Shown here: positions 51,018 to 60,214 of the stretch, piece by piece
How the letters are laid out: each line of letters opens with the position of its first letter
How positions within the stretch are numbered: position 1 is the stretch's first letter
Assembly (NCBI GenBank): GCA_002712005.1
Contig: PASP01000005.1
Span: 44,173-108,172 of the forward strand
Length of the DNA: 64,000 nt
DNA from: Halobacteriovoraceae bacterium
GTDB taxonomy: Bacteria > Bdellovibrionota > Bacteriovoracia > Bacteriovoracales > Bacteriovoracaceae
Direction: 5' to 3'
Position numbers and translations under genes: made by a program
Notes under the pieces: generated by a model
Told to the model about the DNA's origin: nothing
The model's database searches: none
What the model saw: only the letters and a program-made list of their open reading frames with translations

Positions 51018-53601
51018 CCTTAAGCACTTTTCGAATAGCAAAGAATGAAGTTATGGCGCATAAGAGTGTTATAATCCCCACGCTTATAACTGGCATGGCA
51101 AGATTCAGAACAAAATTTCCATCAAAAAAGATTCGACTCACGATATTGGCGACAAATAAGGAAAATGTCGCTCCTATAAAAGAAGAGCATAGCCCAATCA
51201 TAGTGAATTCTCGCAACGCCATTTTCTGTAGTTGTTTTTCGTCCATTCCAATGACTTTTAATAAAGCAAAGTCACGTAGTCTAGAGTTCACCTGGTGGTG
51301 GGCCAACGAATAGAGAACAAAGAGTCCAACTACAATACAAATGAAACTCATAGATTGAAGGGCAAAGCCCATTTGTCTCATCATCGATAATATCTTTCCA
51401 ACAACTTTTGAAAGATCAATCGCCGAAATATTGGGAAAGTTTTCGAAAAGCTCTCTTTGGATTTGAAGCTTTTTATCAGCATCAATTTGACCAACAGAAG
51501 CAAGCCAAGTCTTAGGAGCATCGTCTAAAACACCTGGCTGAAATTGTATAAAGAAGTTGGGAAGAAACGAAGTCCACTTAACTTTTCTCAAATTAAGAAC
51601 TTTGGCCGTGATAGGAATTCCCATAATATCAAATTCAACTAAATCTCCGAGCTCAATTCCCAATCTCTGAGCATACCGATATTCAACAGAGATATATGGG
51701 ACTTCTTCATCACTTTTAGCAGCATCATAGGGTCCTTCAAACCATTTACCTTCTATAATCTCTTCACTCGAAGTTAATTCTGAACGAAAGCTTAAATTAG
51801 TCCCCCGATTACGAAATCTCTTTTCTCTTTCCTGCTCTCTTGTAAGCGCCTCTGAAGAATCAACTTTAACTTCTTCCCCATTAACCTTAGAAATTCTAGC
51901 CCGAACTAAGGGAGACAGTGCCAACAAAGATTCATCAAGATCTTTTTCAAAATAATTCTTGATCGATGAAACTTGCTCATCTTGTATATCAAAGAGAAAT
52001 AAACTTGGCTTCCCTGAGCGAGATCCTACATCAAGTTCATTTTGAATGGATTCTTGAAGCAGAGGAATTAAATTCAAAAGCATTGAACCTAGTAAGAGAC
52101 TTAAGAAAATAGAGAGTGTACTTACTTTATGACGAGAGAGATACTTCCAAGAGAGAGACCACTTATAGTCACGGATCCCCTTAGAAAAGAAGCCGTTAAA
52201 GACTTTAATAAGAAATAGAGCGAGAAGAATTCCTAAGCAGATACTCACAATGAAGATTCCGAGAAAGACGCCACCAATTCTAAAGGAATGGGCACAATAG
52301 AAGCTCATCCCCGCAAAGAAGAAGATATAAGGAGTAAAGTGAAAGATATTATCTAATTTAAAATTCTGCTGTCCGTGACTCCCCTCTTGAAAGAGAGAGG
52401 CAGGAGGAGATTTAAGAGCAGATAAAATAAGGGGGTAGGAAAGAAGAAGAACTCCTCCTAGGCCCACTAGTACCGCCATAAAAAGAGCGCGATAGCTCAT
52501 GAGAAAAGGTAATTCAATGGGAAGAATATTGAGAAGGATTTGGTTAATGACAGGAATGACTATAAAAGAGAGTCCAATGGCCAAGAGTGTTCCCATTGAG
52601 GCCAAAATCAAAATATGATTAAAGAAAGTAGAGAAAACATCTCTCTTTTGCAGTCCTATACTGGTATAGACAGCTAATGATTGGCGCTTTTGAGCAAGAT
52701 GACTTCTATAGAGATAGAATAGACCAACACTTGATAGGAAGAGGGCCACTAAACTAACCAAGCCCAAAAAGTCAGATAGATAAGAGAGAACTCGTCCAAC
52801 TTGTTCTGAGCTTTTACTCGGTATTTTTACCCTTATGGCATTATCATCAATAATTTCATTTAAACCTTTCAGATCTTCTTCATTCAAGTCTCTCTTTGTC
52901 TTGAAGTGATAGCGATAATTAAGAGTACTTCCCTTGCGAATAAGCCCTGTTTCTTTTAGATCATCACTACGTATAAAAATCTTAGGGGCCAAGGGACCCA
53001 TATCAAAAGCTTGTGAGCTATCATCGGTGACGACTTTGGACACTTCAAACTCTAAATTTCCTAAACGTAATTGATTCGTTTGAAGTAAATCGACGACATC
53101 AGAATAAACCCATATTTTTCGAGAAGAAGGAGGATTCTTTACTTCCTGAGGATAAAGCGACTTATCTTCAAATTCTAAAAAACCATAGTAAGGATAGAAC
53201 GATTTAGCCTTTGAAATTTCTTCCACATCAAGAGAAGTTAGAGAAACTAAGCGAGCTCCCTCCTTCCCTCGGGCCATACTAAATAAAGAAATCTCTTGTG
53301 ACATAGGGAGTTCTTCAAAACTTGAAACGGGGGATACAATATCTTGTGCACTAAGGAATGTGACAATTTTACCTTTTTGCTCCTCATTAAGGGGAAAGCG
53401 GCCTGAAATTTCAAGATCTGAGCCTAAGAGATTCTTGGCCTTAGCATCTAAAACCGTTTGAAAAGAGGTTTTGAAATTTTCAATAACCACAAGTCCTAAG
53501 AGTCCTATGGCCATATTGATCAAAAATAAAAAAGTAAATACTTTAGAATAGAGAATATCTTTCCAAGCAAGAGACCAGCTTAAACGACTACCGAATACCA
53601 T
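50995..53601 (-). CDS. ybbP: FtsX-like ABC permease, YbbP type
   Basis: This 868-residue permease has an N-terminal membrane segment near residues 22-40, a large periplasmic region, and two FtsX modules. One group of membrane segments lies at about 280-460 and another near the N- and C-terminal ends of the second half (about 490-520 and 785-865). It is a tandem-FtsX permease like E. coli YbbP. The ATPase directly upstream and the tesA gene before that reproduce the tesA-ybbA-ybbP order. The function is unknown; lipid or lipoprotein export is suggested for the family. It converges with the DUF1232 gene. Confidence 0.87.
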   Translation of the reverse strand: MVFGSRLSWSLAWKDILYSKVFTFLFLINMAIGLLGLVVIENFKTSFQTVLDAKAKNLLGSDLEISGRFPLNEEQKGKIVTFLSAQDIVSPVSSFEELPMSQEISLFSMARGKEGARLVSLTSLDVEEISKAKSFYPYYGFLEFEDKSLYPQEVKNPPSSRKIWVYSDVVDLLQTNQLRLGNLEFEVSKVVTDDSSQAFDMGPLAPKIFIRSDDLKETGLIRKGSTLNYRYHFKTKRDLNEEDLKGLNEIIDDNAIRVKIPSKSSEQVGRVLSYLSDFLGLVSLVALFLSSVGLFYLYRSHLAQKRQSLAVYTSIGLQKRDVFSTFFNHILILASMGTLLAIGLSFIVIPVINQILLNILPIELPFLMSYRALFMAVLVGLGGVLLLSYPLILSALKSPPASLFQEGSHGQQNFKLDNIFHFTPYIFFFAGMSFYCAHSFRIGGVFLGIFIVSICLGILLALFLIKVFNGFFSKGIRDYKWSLSWKYLSRHKVSTLSIFLSLLLGSMLLNLIPLLQESIQNELDVGSRSGKPSLFLFDIQDEQVSSIKNYFEKDLDESLLALSPLVRARISKVNGEEVKVDSSEALTREQEREKRFRNRGTNLSFRSELTSSEEIIEGKWFEGPYDAAKSDEEVPYISVEYRYAQRLGIELGDLVEFDIMGIPITAKVLNLRKVKWTSFLPNFFIQFQPGVLDDAPKTWLASVGQIDADKKLQIQRELFENFPNISAIDLSKVVGKILSMMRQMGFALQSMSFICIVVGLFVLYSLAHHQVNSRLRDFALLKVIGMDEKQLQKMALREFTMIGLCSSFIGATFSLFVANIVSRIFFDGNFVLNLAMPVISVGIITLLCAITSFFAIRKVLKVKASYFL

Positions 53602-53602
53602 A

Positions 53603-54325
53603 TTAAACTCTCATAACTTGTTCTTCAGTGACATCTCTTAATTGGCCGTGTTCAAGTAAATAAACCTTTTCACATCGTTTTGCCAATTCTTGATTATGCG
53701 TAACTAAAACAAGAGTACTCCCCCGCTTTGAGGCCAAGGAGAAAATAAGATCCATAATATTCTGACCTGTATCCTCATCTAAGGAGCCAGAAGGCTCATC
53801 GGCCAAGAGAAGAGGTGGGTCTAGAATCAAACTTCTTGCGATGGCCACTCTTTGCTTTTCTCCCCCACTCAGTTGAGAGGGGAAATGATCAACTCTGTCT
53901 TCAAGTCCAACGGCGCTCAAAAGTTCTAGGGCCTTATTCTTTGCCTCTTTAGCTTGTGATCCTTGAATTTCCATAGGTAAGCTAACATTTTCTAGGGCCG
54001 TTAAGTGAGAAAGTAAATGAAATTGCTGAAATATGATTCCAATATTCTTTCCTCTAAACTTGGTCATTTCATCTTGAGTCAGATTAGAAAGTTCGACTCC
54101 ATTGAATTCAATGAGTCCTTCATCTAATTCGTCTATGCCAGACATTGTACTAAGAAAAGTAGATTTCCCACTTCCAGATTGACCTAGAATCGCAATGGTT
54201 TGACCAACCGATACCTCTAAATTGAGATCTTTTAAAATTTCAATTTTATTTTCTTCAATCTTATCCTTCCCTTGATGACTTTGGTTTCTAGAGAAGCTTT
54301 TATATATATGTTTGGCTTTGAGCAT
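53603..54325 (-). CDS. ybbA: ABC ATPase, YbbA/LolD type
   Basis: This 240-residue ATPase has Walker A GQSGSGKSTF, signature LSGGEKQRVAIAR and Walker B LLLADEPSGSLDE, and FQQFHLLSHLTALENV typical of the LolD/MacB/YbbA group. It ends one base before the permease start, so they form one transporter. The gene lies 24 bases after tesA. The N-terminal insertion (about residues 10-25, polar) is a small peculiarity. Confidence 0.9.
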   Translation of the reverse strand: MLKAKHIYKSFSRNQSHQGKDKIEENKIEILKDLNLEVSVGQTIAILGQSGSGKSTFLSTMSGIDELDEGLIEFNGVELSNLTQDEMTKFRGKNIGIIFQQFHLLSHLTALENVSLPMEIQGSQAKEAKNKALELLSAVGLEDRVDHFPSQLSGGEKQRVAIARSLILDPPLLLADEPSGSLDEDTGQNIMDLIFSLASKRGSTLVLVTHNQELAKRCEKVYLLEHGQLRDVTEEQVMRV

Positions 54326-54349
54326 TGTGGCCTCGAAGGGGTATAGGGT

Positions 54350-55015
54350 TTACTTATTTTGATTTAAGAGCGGCTCTATTGTTTTGGCCACCAATTCTCC
54401 CATTTTCTGATGCCCTTTCTTATTGGGATGAATTCCGTCCACTTGATTGAATTCCTTTTCACCAGCAACTCCCTCTAACAAAAAGGGAACGAGAGATATA
54501 TCGTGTAATTTAGCAAGTTTTGTATACATAGATTTGAATGAGTCCCCATATTCTTTTCCATAATTGGGAGGGGCCATCATCCCGGCCAATATGACAGTCA
54601 TTCCCTTCTCTTTTGCTAGACGAATGACTTCAGATAAGTTCTTTTGAGAAGAATCGACTTGAATCCCTCGCAGCATATCATTTGCACCAAGAGCAAGAAA
54701 AAGATAATCCGGCCCTGCTTTAGAAAACCACTTCAAGCGAGATTTACCAGATGCAGTGGTAGAACCACTCACACTACCATTTATCACTTCGATATTATGA
54801 TTTTTCTTTCTTAACTCATCTGCGGCTACATAGGGATAGGCTGACTTCTTTTCCACACCATACCCTTCCGTTAAGCTGTCACCTAAGAAGAGAATTTTTA
54901 TCTTAGAGGCTTGATCTTTTGCAAGTACCGCTTGAGAGGAAAGAGTGAAAAGATAAATCGCGCATCCAAATGAGAGAGAGAGCGTTTTAAGGAGGGAATA
55001 AGCTTTATTTTTCAT
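54350..55015 (-). CDS. tesA: TesA-like SGNH esterase/thioesterase
   Basis: This protein of about 221 residues has a signal peptide or anchor at its start (MKNKAYSLLK, hydrophobic core to residue 32). The SGNH blocks are: GDSL with Ser47, Gly84 in SVSGSTT, Asn112 in LGANDML, and Asp193-x2-His196 (VDGIHPNKKGH). TesA-type enzymes hydrolyse thioesters, esters and lysophospholipids in the periplasm. The ATG at 55015 is chosen because it begins the signal peptide; the longer reading frame (to 55081) adds a 22-residue head. The order tesA-ybbA-ybbP matches that in E. coli. Confidence 0.88.
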   Translation of the reverse strand: MKNKAYSLLKTLSLSFGCAIYLFTLSSQAVLAKDQASKIKILFLGDSLTEGYGVEKKSAYPYVAADELRKKNHNIEVINGSVSGSTTASGKSRLKWFSKAGPDYLFLALGANDMLRGIQVDSSQKNLSEVIRLAKEKGMTVILAGMMAPPNYGKEYGDSFKSMYTKLAKLHDISLVPFLLEGVAGEKEFNQVDGIHPNKKGHQKMGELVAKTIEPLLNQNK

Positions 55016-55082
55016 CTGTTTATTATAAAGGTCTTTAATCCTATGTGAAGGGTAAAAGACCCAGACATATGTCAATTTCATG

Positions 55083-57107
55083 TCAAAGTTTCTTAATTTT
55101 ACGCTCTAATGAACGAATAAGAGAAGCTACGGATTCGCGTTGTACTTTTCTTTGGTAACGAAGCTCTTCTATCCCTTTTGAAATCTCTTCAATTTCTTCT
55201 CTCAGTTCTGGCCTTATCTCACTGACTTCTTCAAATAACTTTCTTGGACCCCACCAAGAACGTAGTACAATTCCATGCCTATTGAGCCTAACTTTAAGAT
55301 TGCGATAAATTTCGTCTAGAGGTTCTCTATTTCTTCTTCTTTGCCAATAGAAATAAAAGAAAATACATCCCGCGAATAAAAGACAGAGAATGAAACTTAA
55401 AATGAAAAGTTTTATATATTTAGACTTATCATCGAGATCTAAGAAATCAAAGATTTGTTCCTGTTTCTCAATATCAAAATTAAGAAACTCTCTATTGAGT
55501 TCATAATAGATCATGTCGGCCATAAGGAAAATATTTTGTAAAAAGCCACTTTGATTGATCGCAAGAGAATTATCTAAATTCATACTTTCTAAATTTTCAT
55601 CCGTTAAGAAATAGACATCAGGCCCCAATCGAATACGCTCTGGTCTTATCCATTCCGTAGGGTCCACTCTTTGCCATCCTCTTAATTCGTCCCAATATTC
55701 AACCCAGGCATGAGCATTCTTTCCTTGAACATAGAAGTACTCTCCGTAAGGATTATATTGAGCTCCTTGAAAGCCCACCACCACTCGAGAAGGAATCTTA
55801 AGGGCTCTCAGGGCAATGGCCAATACGCTTGCATAATGCTCACAAAGGCCAATTTTCTTATTAAAGAAGAAATCATCCAATGGATATTGCGCATTCATAA
55901 TCCCTGGGGACAAACTATATTTGAAATTATTTCTCTCAAAATAGCTTCTCATTTTCTCCATCACTAGCTTAGGCCGTTTCTCCCCTTCCCCACGCCAAGA
56001 GTCAATCCATTGAGTAAAACGAGGATTAAGAATAGGAAGCTCTAAATATTGTGATGTTTTTAAAGGACTTACTTTTATAGTTTTCTGGGTATTTCTTCTA
56101 ATTGATTGGGCACGATAACGAAGTTTTTGATTGCGATAAGCAACACTAAAGAAAGTTTCTCCTCCCATTCCAACCGTATGATTTCTTGATAGAACGTCAT
56201 AGCGATAAGGGCGGTCAATAAGAAATAAAGGGCCATTTGAGAAGAATTCATACTCTACTTCATAGCGATAAAGAACTCTTTTCAATTCATTCTTCGAAGG
56301 AATCTTTCTCTTATCTAAAACATGATCATTTCCCAAGTGGATACGATCCCAATTAAAGCCATCAGTCTTGGCCAAAACCATTCCTCTCCAATAGAGATTG
56401 GCACGATTAGGCCTTAGCTGCTCAAAGCGAACTCTAAAATAGGTATCCTGACTTTGTATGACCTCCGATATCTCTCCAGGTCTTAATTTATCCGTGAAAC
56501 CCGTTCGATTTTCTTTTTTCATAGTATTGGAAAAAATATTTCCCAAGGGAAATCGAGGAAAGACAAAGAAAAGGATCGTAGCTAAAGGCAGGGAATAGAT
56601 AAGAATTTGTATAAAAATCCTTTTACGATAACTATAAATTTCTTCGTTTTTTGGATCCTTTTCACTTCTATGATGATCAAAGAAAGAATGAAAGTTAAAT
56701 AAAAGGTAAAAGAGGTGAATAAGGATAAGAAGAAGAACAAGGATCATATAGAGGTCCTCAACACTAAGGAGATGACCTACTAATGAGAGCTGAATGATAA
56801 GCGAGTATATGAATATATCCCTCTTCTCATTGATCTCAAATGTCTTCAGCAGGGCCAAAAAGGTGAGAAAGGACACTCCTGCCTCTAAAGACCAAAGATT
56901 CCCTAAACCAAAATAAAGAGATATGAGATAGAAGAAAATAAGAATAAAGCGAGTTGATTTAGTTAAGCTTCTTCCCTTTTTTTCGAAATAAAGAGAAAGA
57001 AGAAATAGAAGAAATAGGCCTACTAAGGGAAATAAAGAAAACTGACCTAAGAAAGGAAGAGTACTCAAAGCAAAGAGAGTCATAAGAGCTTTGTAAAAAG
57101 GTCTCAT
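55083..57107 (-). CDS. TgpA-type membrane transglutaminase-like protein (DUF3488)
   Basis: This 674-residue protein has six or so membrane segments in residues 5-190 (DUF3488). A periplasmic transglutaminase core has Cys422 (LCEHYASVLAIALRALKIPSR), His466 (NAHAWVEYWDE) and Asp482 (RVDPTEW). A last membrane segment near 565-585 and a C-terminal DUF4129-like domain follow. It overlaps the DUF58 gene by 4 bases (ATGA). The moxR-DUF58-tgpA set recurs in bacteria and is linked to envelope processes; the substrate is unknown. Confidence 0.9.
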   Translation of the reverse strand: MRPFYKALMTLFALSTLPFLGQFSLFPLVGLFLLFLLSLYFEKKGRSLTKSTRFILIFFYLISLYFGLGNLWSLEAGVSFLTFLALLKTFEINEKRDIFIYSLIIQLSLVGHLLSVEDLYMILVLLLILIHLFYLLFNFHSFFDHHRSEKDPKNEEIYSYRKRIFIQILIYSLPLATILFFVFPRFPLGNIFSNTMKKENRTGFTDKLRPGEISEVIQSQDTYFRVRFEQLRPNRANLYWRGMVLAKTDGFNWDRIHLGNDHVLDKRKIPSKNELKRVLYRYEVEYEFFSNGPLFLIDRPYRYDVLSRNHTVGMGGETFFSVAYRNQKLRYRAQSIRRNTQKTIKVSPLKTSQYLELPILNPRFTQWIDSWRGEGEKRPKLVMEKMRSYFERNNFKYSLSPGIMNAQYPLDDFFFNKKIGLCEHYASVLAIALRALKIPSRVVVGFQGAQYNPYGEYFYVQGKNAHAWVEYWDELRGWQRVDPTEWIRPERIRLGPDVYFLTDENLESMNLDNSLAINQSGFLQNIFLMADMIYYELNREFLNFDIEKQEQIFDFLDLDDKSKYIKLFILSFILCLLFAGCIFFYFYWQRRRNREPLDEIYRNLKVRLNRHGIVLRSWWGPRKLFEEVSEIRPELREEIEEISKGIEELRYQRKVQRESVASLIRSLERKIKKL

Positions 57108-58189
57108 TGACCATCTCCTTCCCTATTTAAATCAAATAAACATAATCTCAGCAAGCAAGCTTTTTCAAATTCTTTCCCCCTTCCCCATACCGGTTCTTCT
57201 TCTGAATCTAAGATAAGAGAATACGGAAGATCCATTTTACTCATTTGCCTGACTCTAAAACATAGAAATGATAATTGAGACTCCAATGGATATTGCTGAT
57301 AATCCCTACGGTTGAGAATTCTTTCATTGAGAGGAATCTCTTCTTGATCATCACTTGAGTAATTCTTTATATAAAGTTCATGTGTTCGCGCATACATTTT
57401 CCAGTCTACTCTTCTTAGCCCTTCAGACTCTTTATGTAGCCGATGTTCGAAGAAGTGATCTCCGACTTCCCTATTCGATAGATTCTCATACAAATCCTCT
57501 CCCAACTTTTGATCAGCTCCCTTTTTGTCCGATTCATTATCTAAGTCAGAAATAAGATAAGCTCTTCTTGTGTCAGGCGGTTTAATGGGCTCTGGATAGA
57601 GAAAGAATTCGAGATTTTCTTTTCGATCCTTTAATTGCAGGTAGCTCCATGCTCCAAATAGACCAAAAGGAAAATGGCTGCTTACTTTTAAGGACTGTAT
57701 TTTATAGACTCCTCTTTTTAAGGATCTATTTTGATAAATTGTTTTAAATACAACTTTATGATCTTGAACCTTTGTGAAGGATTTAAAACCAGAGATTTTA
57801 TATAAACTTTGACCTCTCTTCACTTCCAAATCAAATCTAAGATCAGGTCGAGGCTTCTTTGATAAGTTTTTAAACTTCAATACGAGGTCCTCACCTTTAA
57901 ATAAAGATAAGGGTCTATAGGTTTTTGATTTTTCATTGGCCTTAAAACGAATCCCCGATAAATTATAGTTGGTATAGAAAGTACTCATTACAACAATAGA
58001 TACAAAGAGGAAGGTTCCTGTAATGGCCAGTGAGTGACCATAGGACAGGCTCATTAGAAAAAGAATAAAGATAACGAGAATAAAGTAGCTACCAAACTGA
58101 GTCGGAAGAATATAGATACGATGATATCGTTTCGATAAAAGGTCTTTAAAGCGAGACTGTAATTGACTTAAATTCTTAGTCACTAGCAT
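57104..58189 (-). CDS. DUF58 protein (MoxR partner)
   Basis: This 361-residue protein has two hydrophobic segments in residues 28-70. The DUF58 core includes GLRRVDWKMYARTHELYIKNY near residue 270, which forms the conserved R(x)IxWxxxART-like stretch. DUF58 proteins have a von-Willebrand-like fold and work with MoxR ATPases. It overlaps the moxR stop region by 7 bases and tgpA by 4 bases, so all three are cotranscribed. Confidence 0.87.
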   Translation of the reverse strand: MLVTKNLSQLQSRFKDLLSKRYHRIYILPTQFGSYFILVIFILFLMSLSYGHSLAITGTFLFVSIVVMSTFYTNYNLSGIRFKANEKSKTYRPLSLFKGEDLVLKFKNLSKKPRPDLRFDLEVKRGQSLYKISGFKSFTKVQDHKVVFKTIYQNRSLKRGVYKIQSLKVSSHFPFGLFGAWSYLQLKDRKENLEFFLYPEPIKPPDTRRAYLISDLDNESDKKGADQKLGEDLYENLSNREVGDHFFEHRLHKESEGLRRVDWKMYARTHELYIKNYSSDDQEEIPLNERILNRRDYQQYPLESQLSFLCFRVRQMSKMDLPYSLILDSEEEPVWGRGKEFEKACLLRLCLFDLNREGDGQ

Positions 58190-59088
58190 GCAATATCTTT
58201 TATAAGACTCTTTAAAATTTGATGAACTTCATTAAAGCTCTTATGGTGTCCAATTCTGTGGCCTACAACATAGGGAAAGACAAATTGAATATCCTCAGGA
58301 ATAACGTAATCTCTTTCCTCTATAAAGGCCTTCGCTCTGGCCGCCATAAGAAGATCTTTTCCTGCACGTGGAGATAGAAATTCTCCACCATCAATATTTT
58401 CCCTAACACTTCCAACAAGTCGTAACAGATAATCAAGTAGATCATCACTCGCATGTATATTCCACAGGGATTCATGAATTTCTTTAAGCTCATCTTTTTC
58501 AAAAAGAGCATTCATCTCTTTTATACGTTCACGAATATCCCGCTGTTGAATGATTTGTTTTTCATATTCAGAACTCGGAAGTCCGAGGGAGATTCCCATA
58601 AAGAAACGATCTAATTGAGACTCTGGCAAAGGGTATGTGCCCATTTGAGAATAAGGATTTTGAGTGGCCATGATAATAAAGGGATCTGGCATATGGTATT
58701 CACCACTATCTACACTAACTTTACGCTCCTCCATTACCTGCAACAGAGCACTTTGAGTTTTAGGAGTCGCTCGATTAAGTTCATCTGCAAGAATGAGGTT
58801 TCCAAATAATGGACCTTTATGAAATTCGAAACTCTCGGTCTCTTTTTTAAAGATGGGAGTACCAATAATATCTGAAGGAAGAAGATCATTGGTAAATTGT
58901 ATTCTCGATATATCTAAACCAAGAAGCTTCCCAAAGATATAAACCATGGTTGTCTTTCCCACTCCTGGAATATCTTCGATCAGTAAATGACCCTGACACA
59001 ATAGAGAGATCATGGCCAAAGAGACGGTCTCCTCTTTTCCCAGGATATTTTGATTTACGAGATTAAGAGCTTGTTTAACTGTATTCAT
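58183..59088 (-). CDS. MoxR-family AAA ATPase
   Basis: This 301-residue AAA+ protein has Walker A DIPGVGKTTM near residues 40-49 and Walker B LILADELNRATPKTQSALLQVMEE near 105. The sensor MATQNPYSQMGTYPLPESQLDRF lies near 160, all as in MoxR. MoxR ATPases act as chaperones that remodel partner complexes, here most likely the DUF58 and TgpA proteins. It is the first gene of a chain of at least six on the minus strand (to ybbP). Confidence 0.92.
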   Translation of the reverse strand: MNTVKQALNLVNQNILGKEETVSLAMISLLCQGHLLIEDIPGVGKTTMVYIFGKLLGLDISRIQFTNDLLPSDIIGTPIFKKETESFEFHKGPLFGNLILADELNRATPKTQSALLQVMEERKVSVDSGEYHMPDPFIIMATQNPYSQMGTYPLPESQLDRFFMGISLGLPSSEYEKQIIQQRDIRERIKEMNALFEKDELKEIHESLWNIHASDDLLDYLLRLVGSVRENIDGGEFLSPRAGKDLLMAARAKAFIEERDYVIPEDIQFVFPYVVGHRIGHHKSFNEVHQILKSLIKDIAC

Positions 59089-59286
59089 CGTTGTCCTAAT
59101 TTATAAGATCCACAAAAGATATGAGCCTATTATATTACCACCTGAACAACACAAATCGAAAATACTAGAATATAATATAGACAGCCCCTATAACCGACCT
59201 TAAAGCTCCAGTTCAAAAACTCTTGAATCAACTTTTGAGGATAGAGTATAATAAAAAACATTGAGATATTAAAAATGAGGAGAATT

Positions 59287-59739
59287 ATGAAAGCATCAGA
59301 CTTTATGACTAAAGATGTAAAAACATGTACCCCCGATCAAACGGTTCAAGACGCAGCAAACCTGATGCTTGAAAATGACTTCAGTGTTATTCCTGTAGTT
59401 GATAAAGATGGCGTGCTTCAAGGTATAATTACCGAATCTGACTTCATTTCTAGAGAAGTCGATATTCCTCACGCCATGGTTTCTTTGAAGCATCTCTTTG
59501 GGCAAAATTTTAATTCAACTGATGTTGAAGATATTTATAAGAAATCTAAGAACCTTCCCTTAGAAAAGGTTATGACTAAAGATGTGAAAACAGCTTCTCC
59601 AGATGATTCATTGAATGATGTCGTTAGTAAGATGAGTGAAAAGAATATTAAGAGACTACCCGTGATCGACAATGGTGTTGTAGTAGGAATTATAACAAGG
59701 AAGAATATTCTTAAGGCTTTTAGCCAAATCAAGAATTAA
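59287..59739 (+). CDS. Protein with two CBS domains
   Basis: This protein of about 150 residues consists only of two CBS domains: ASDFMTKDVKTCTPDQTVQDA (first) and VMTKDVKTASPDDSLNDVV (second). Each is followed by the usual strand-helix (DFSVIPVVDKDG, NIKRLPVIDNG). CBS pairs sense adenine nucleotides. The ATG at 59287 is chosen because AGGAG lies 4 bases before it, inside a longer frame that starts at 59275. A strong terminator follows, so this is a single-gene unit. The partner is unknown. Confidence 0.9.
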   Translation: MKASDFMTKDVKTCTPDQTVQDAANLMLENDFSVIPVVDKDGVLQGIITESDFISREVDIPHAMVSLKHLFGQNFNSTDVEDIYKKSKNLPLEKVMTKDVKTASPDDSLNDVVSKMSEKNIKRLPVIDNGVVVGIITRKNILKAFSQIKN

Positions 59740-59760
59740 GAAATAAAATGATCAAAATAA

Positions 59761-59786
59761 AAAGGCTCTATTATAGAGCCTTTTTT
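59761..59786. terminator. Bidirectional terminator after the CBS gene
   Basis: The stem AAAGGCTCTA/TAGAGCCTTT has a 3-base loop and T runs on both strands (TTTTTT on plus, TTTTT on minus). It separates the converging CBS and small secreted protein genes. Confidence 0.9.
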
Positions 59787-59787
59787 A

Positions 59788-60120
59788 TTAGTGTCTTTCT
59801 CTTGCGCAAAAGATTGTATCACGATCAAAATCAAAGAAACCATTATCAGCTTCTAAGAGACAAAGGTCACACTCGTAAGCCGTTTCACCACTTCCCAGAT
59901 CACCTACAAGCCATACATTGGCCAAGATATCACAACCTTGGTTGCGTTGCCTTTCTTGATAGAATATTTCTCCAATCGTATCGACTGATATAAACTCAGC
60001 TTCCAAAGCGGCCCTAACCGTTTCATCTTCCCCAAAGTCTGCAAATGAAAGTGGAGAAAGACCTAATCCTAAAAAGAAGAAAAGAACAGAGATCACATAA
60101 GAGGGATTGAAATTTTTCAC
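59788..60120 (-). CDS. Small secreted protein with four Cys
   Basis: This 110-residue protein has a signal peptide (ending LSPLSFA). An acidic mature part follows with four Cys (NQGCDIL, YECDLCLL, IFCARERH), which could form two disulfides. The start is GTG at 60120; no ATG is available upstream of the signal peptide. No family is recognised. It lies between a terminator and the CarH-like gene. Confidence 0.6.
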   Translation of the reverse strand: MKNFNPSYVISVLFFFLGLGLSPLSFADFGEDETVRAALEAEFISVDTIGEIFYQERQRNQGCDILANVWLVGDLGSGETAYECDLCLLEADNGFFDFDRDTIFCARERH

Positions 60121-60214
60121 AAAAGCCGCCTAGATAGAAGAGATATTAAATAATCGCCCCTATCCCTATCACGGCCTTCTTGAAAAATCTAAAAAAGATC
60201 GAGCTAGATAATAA

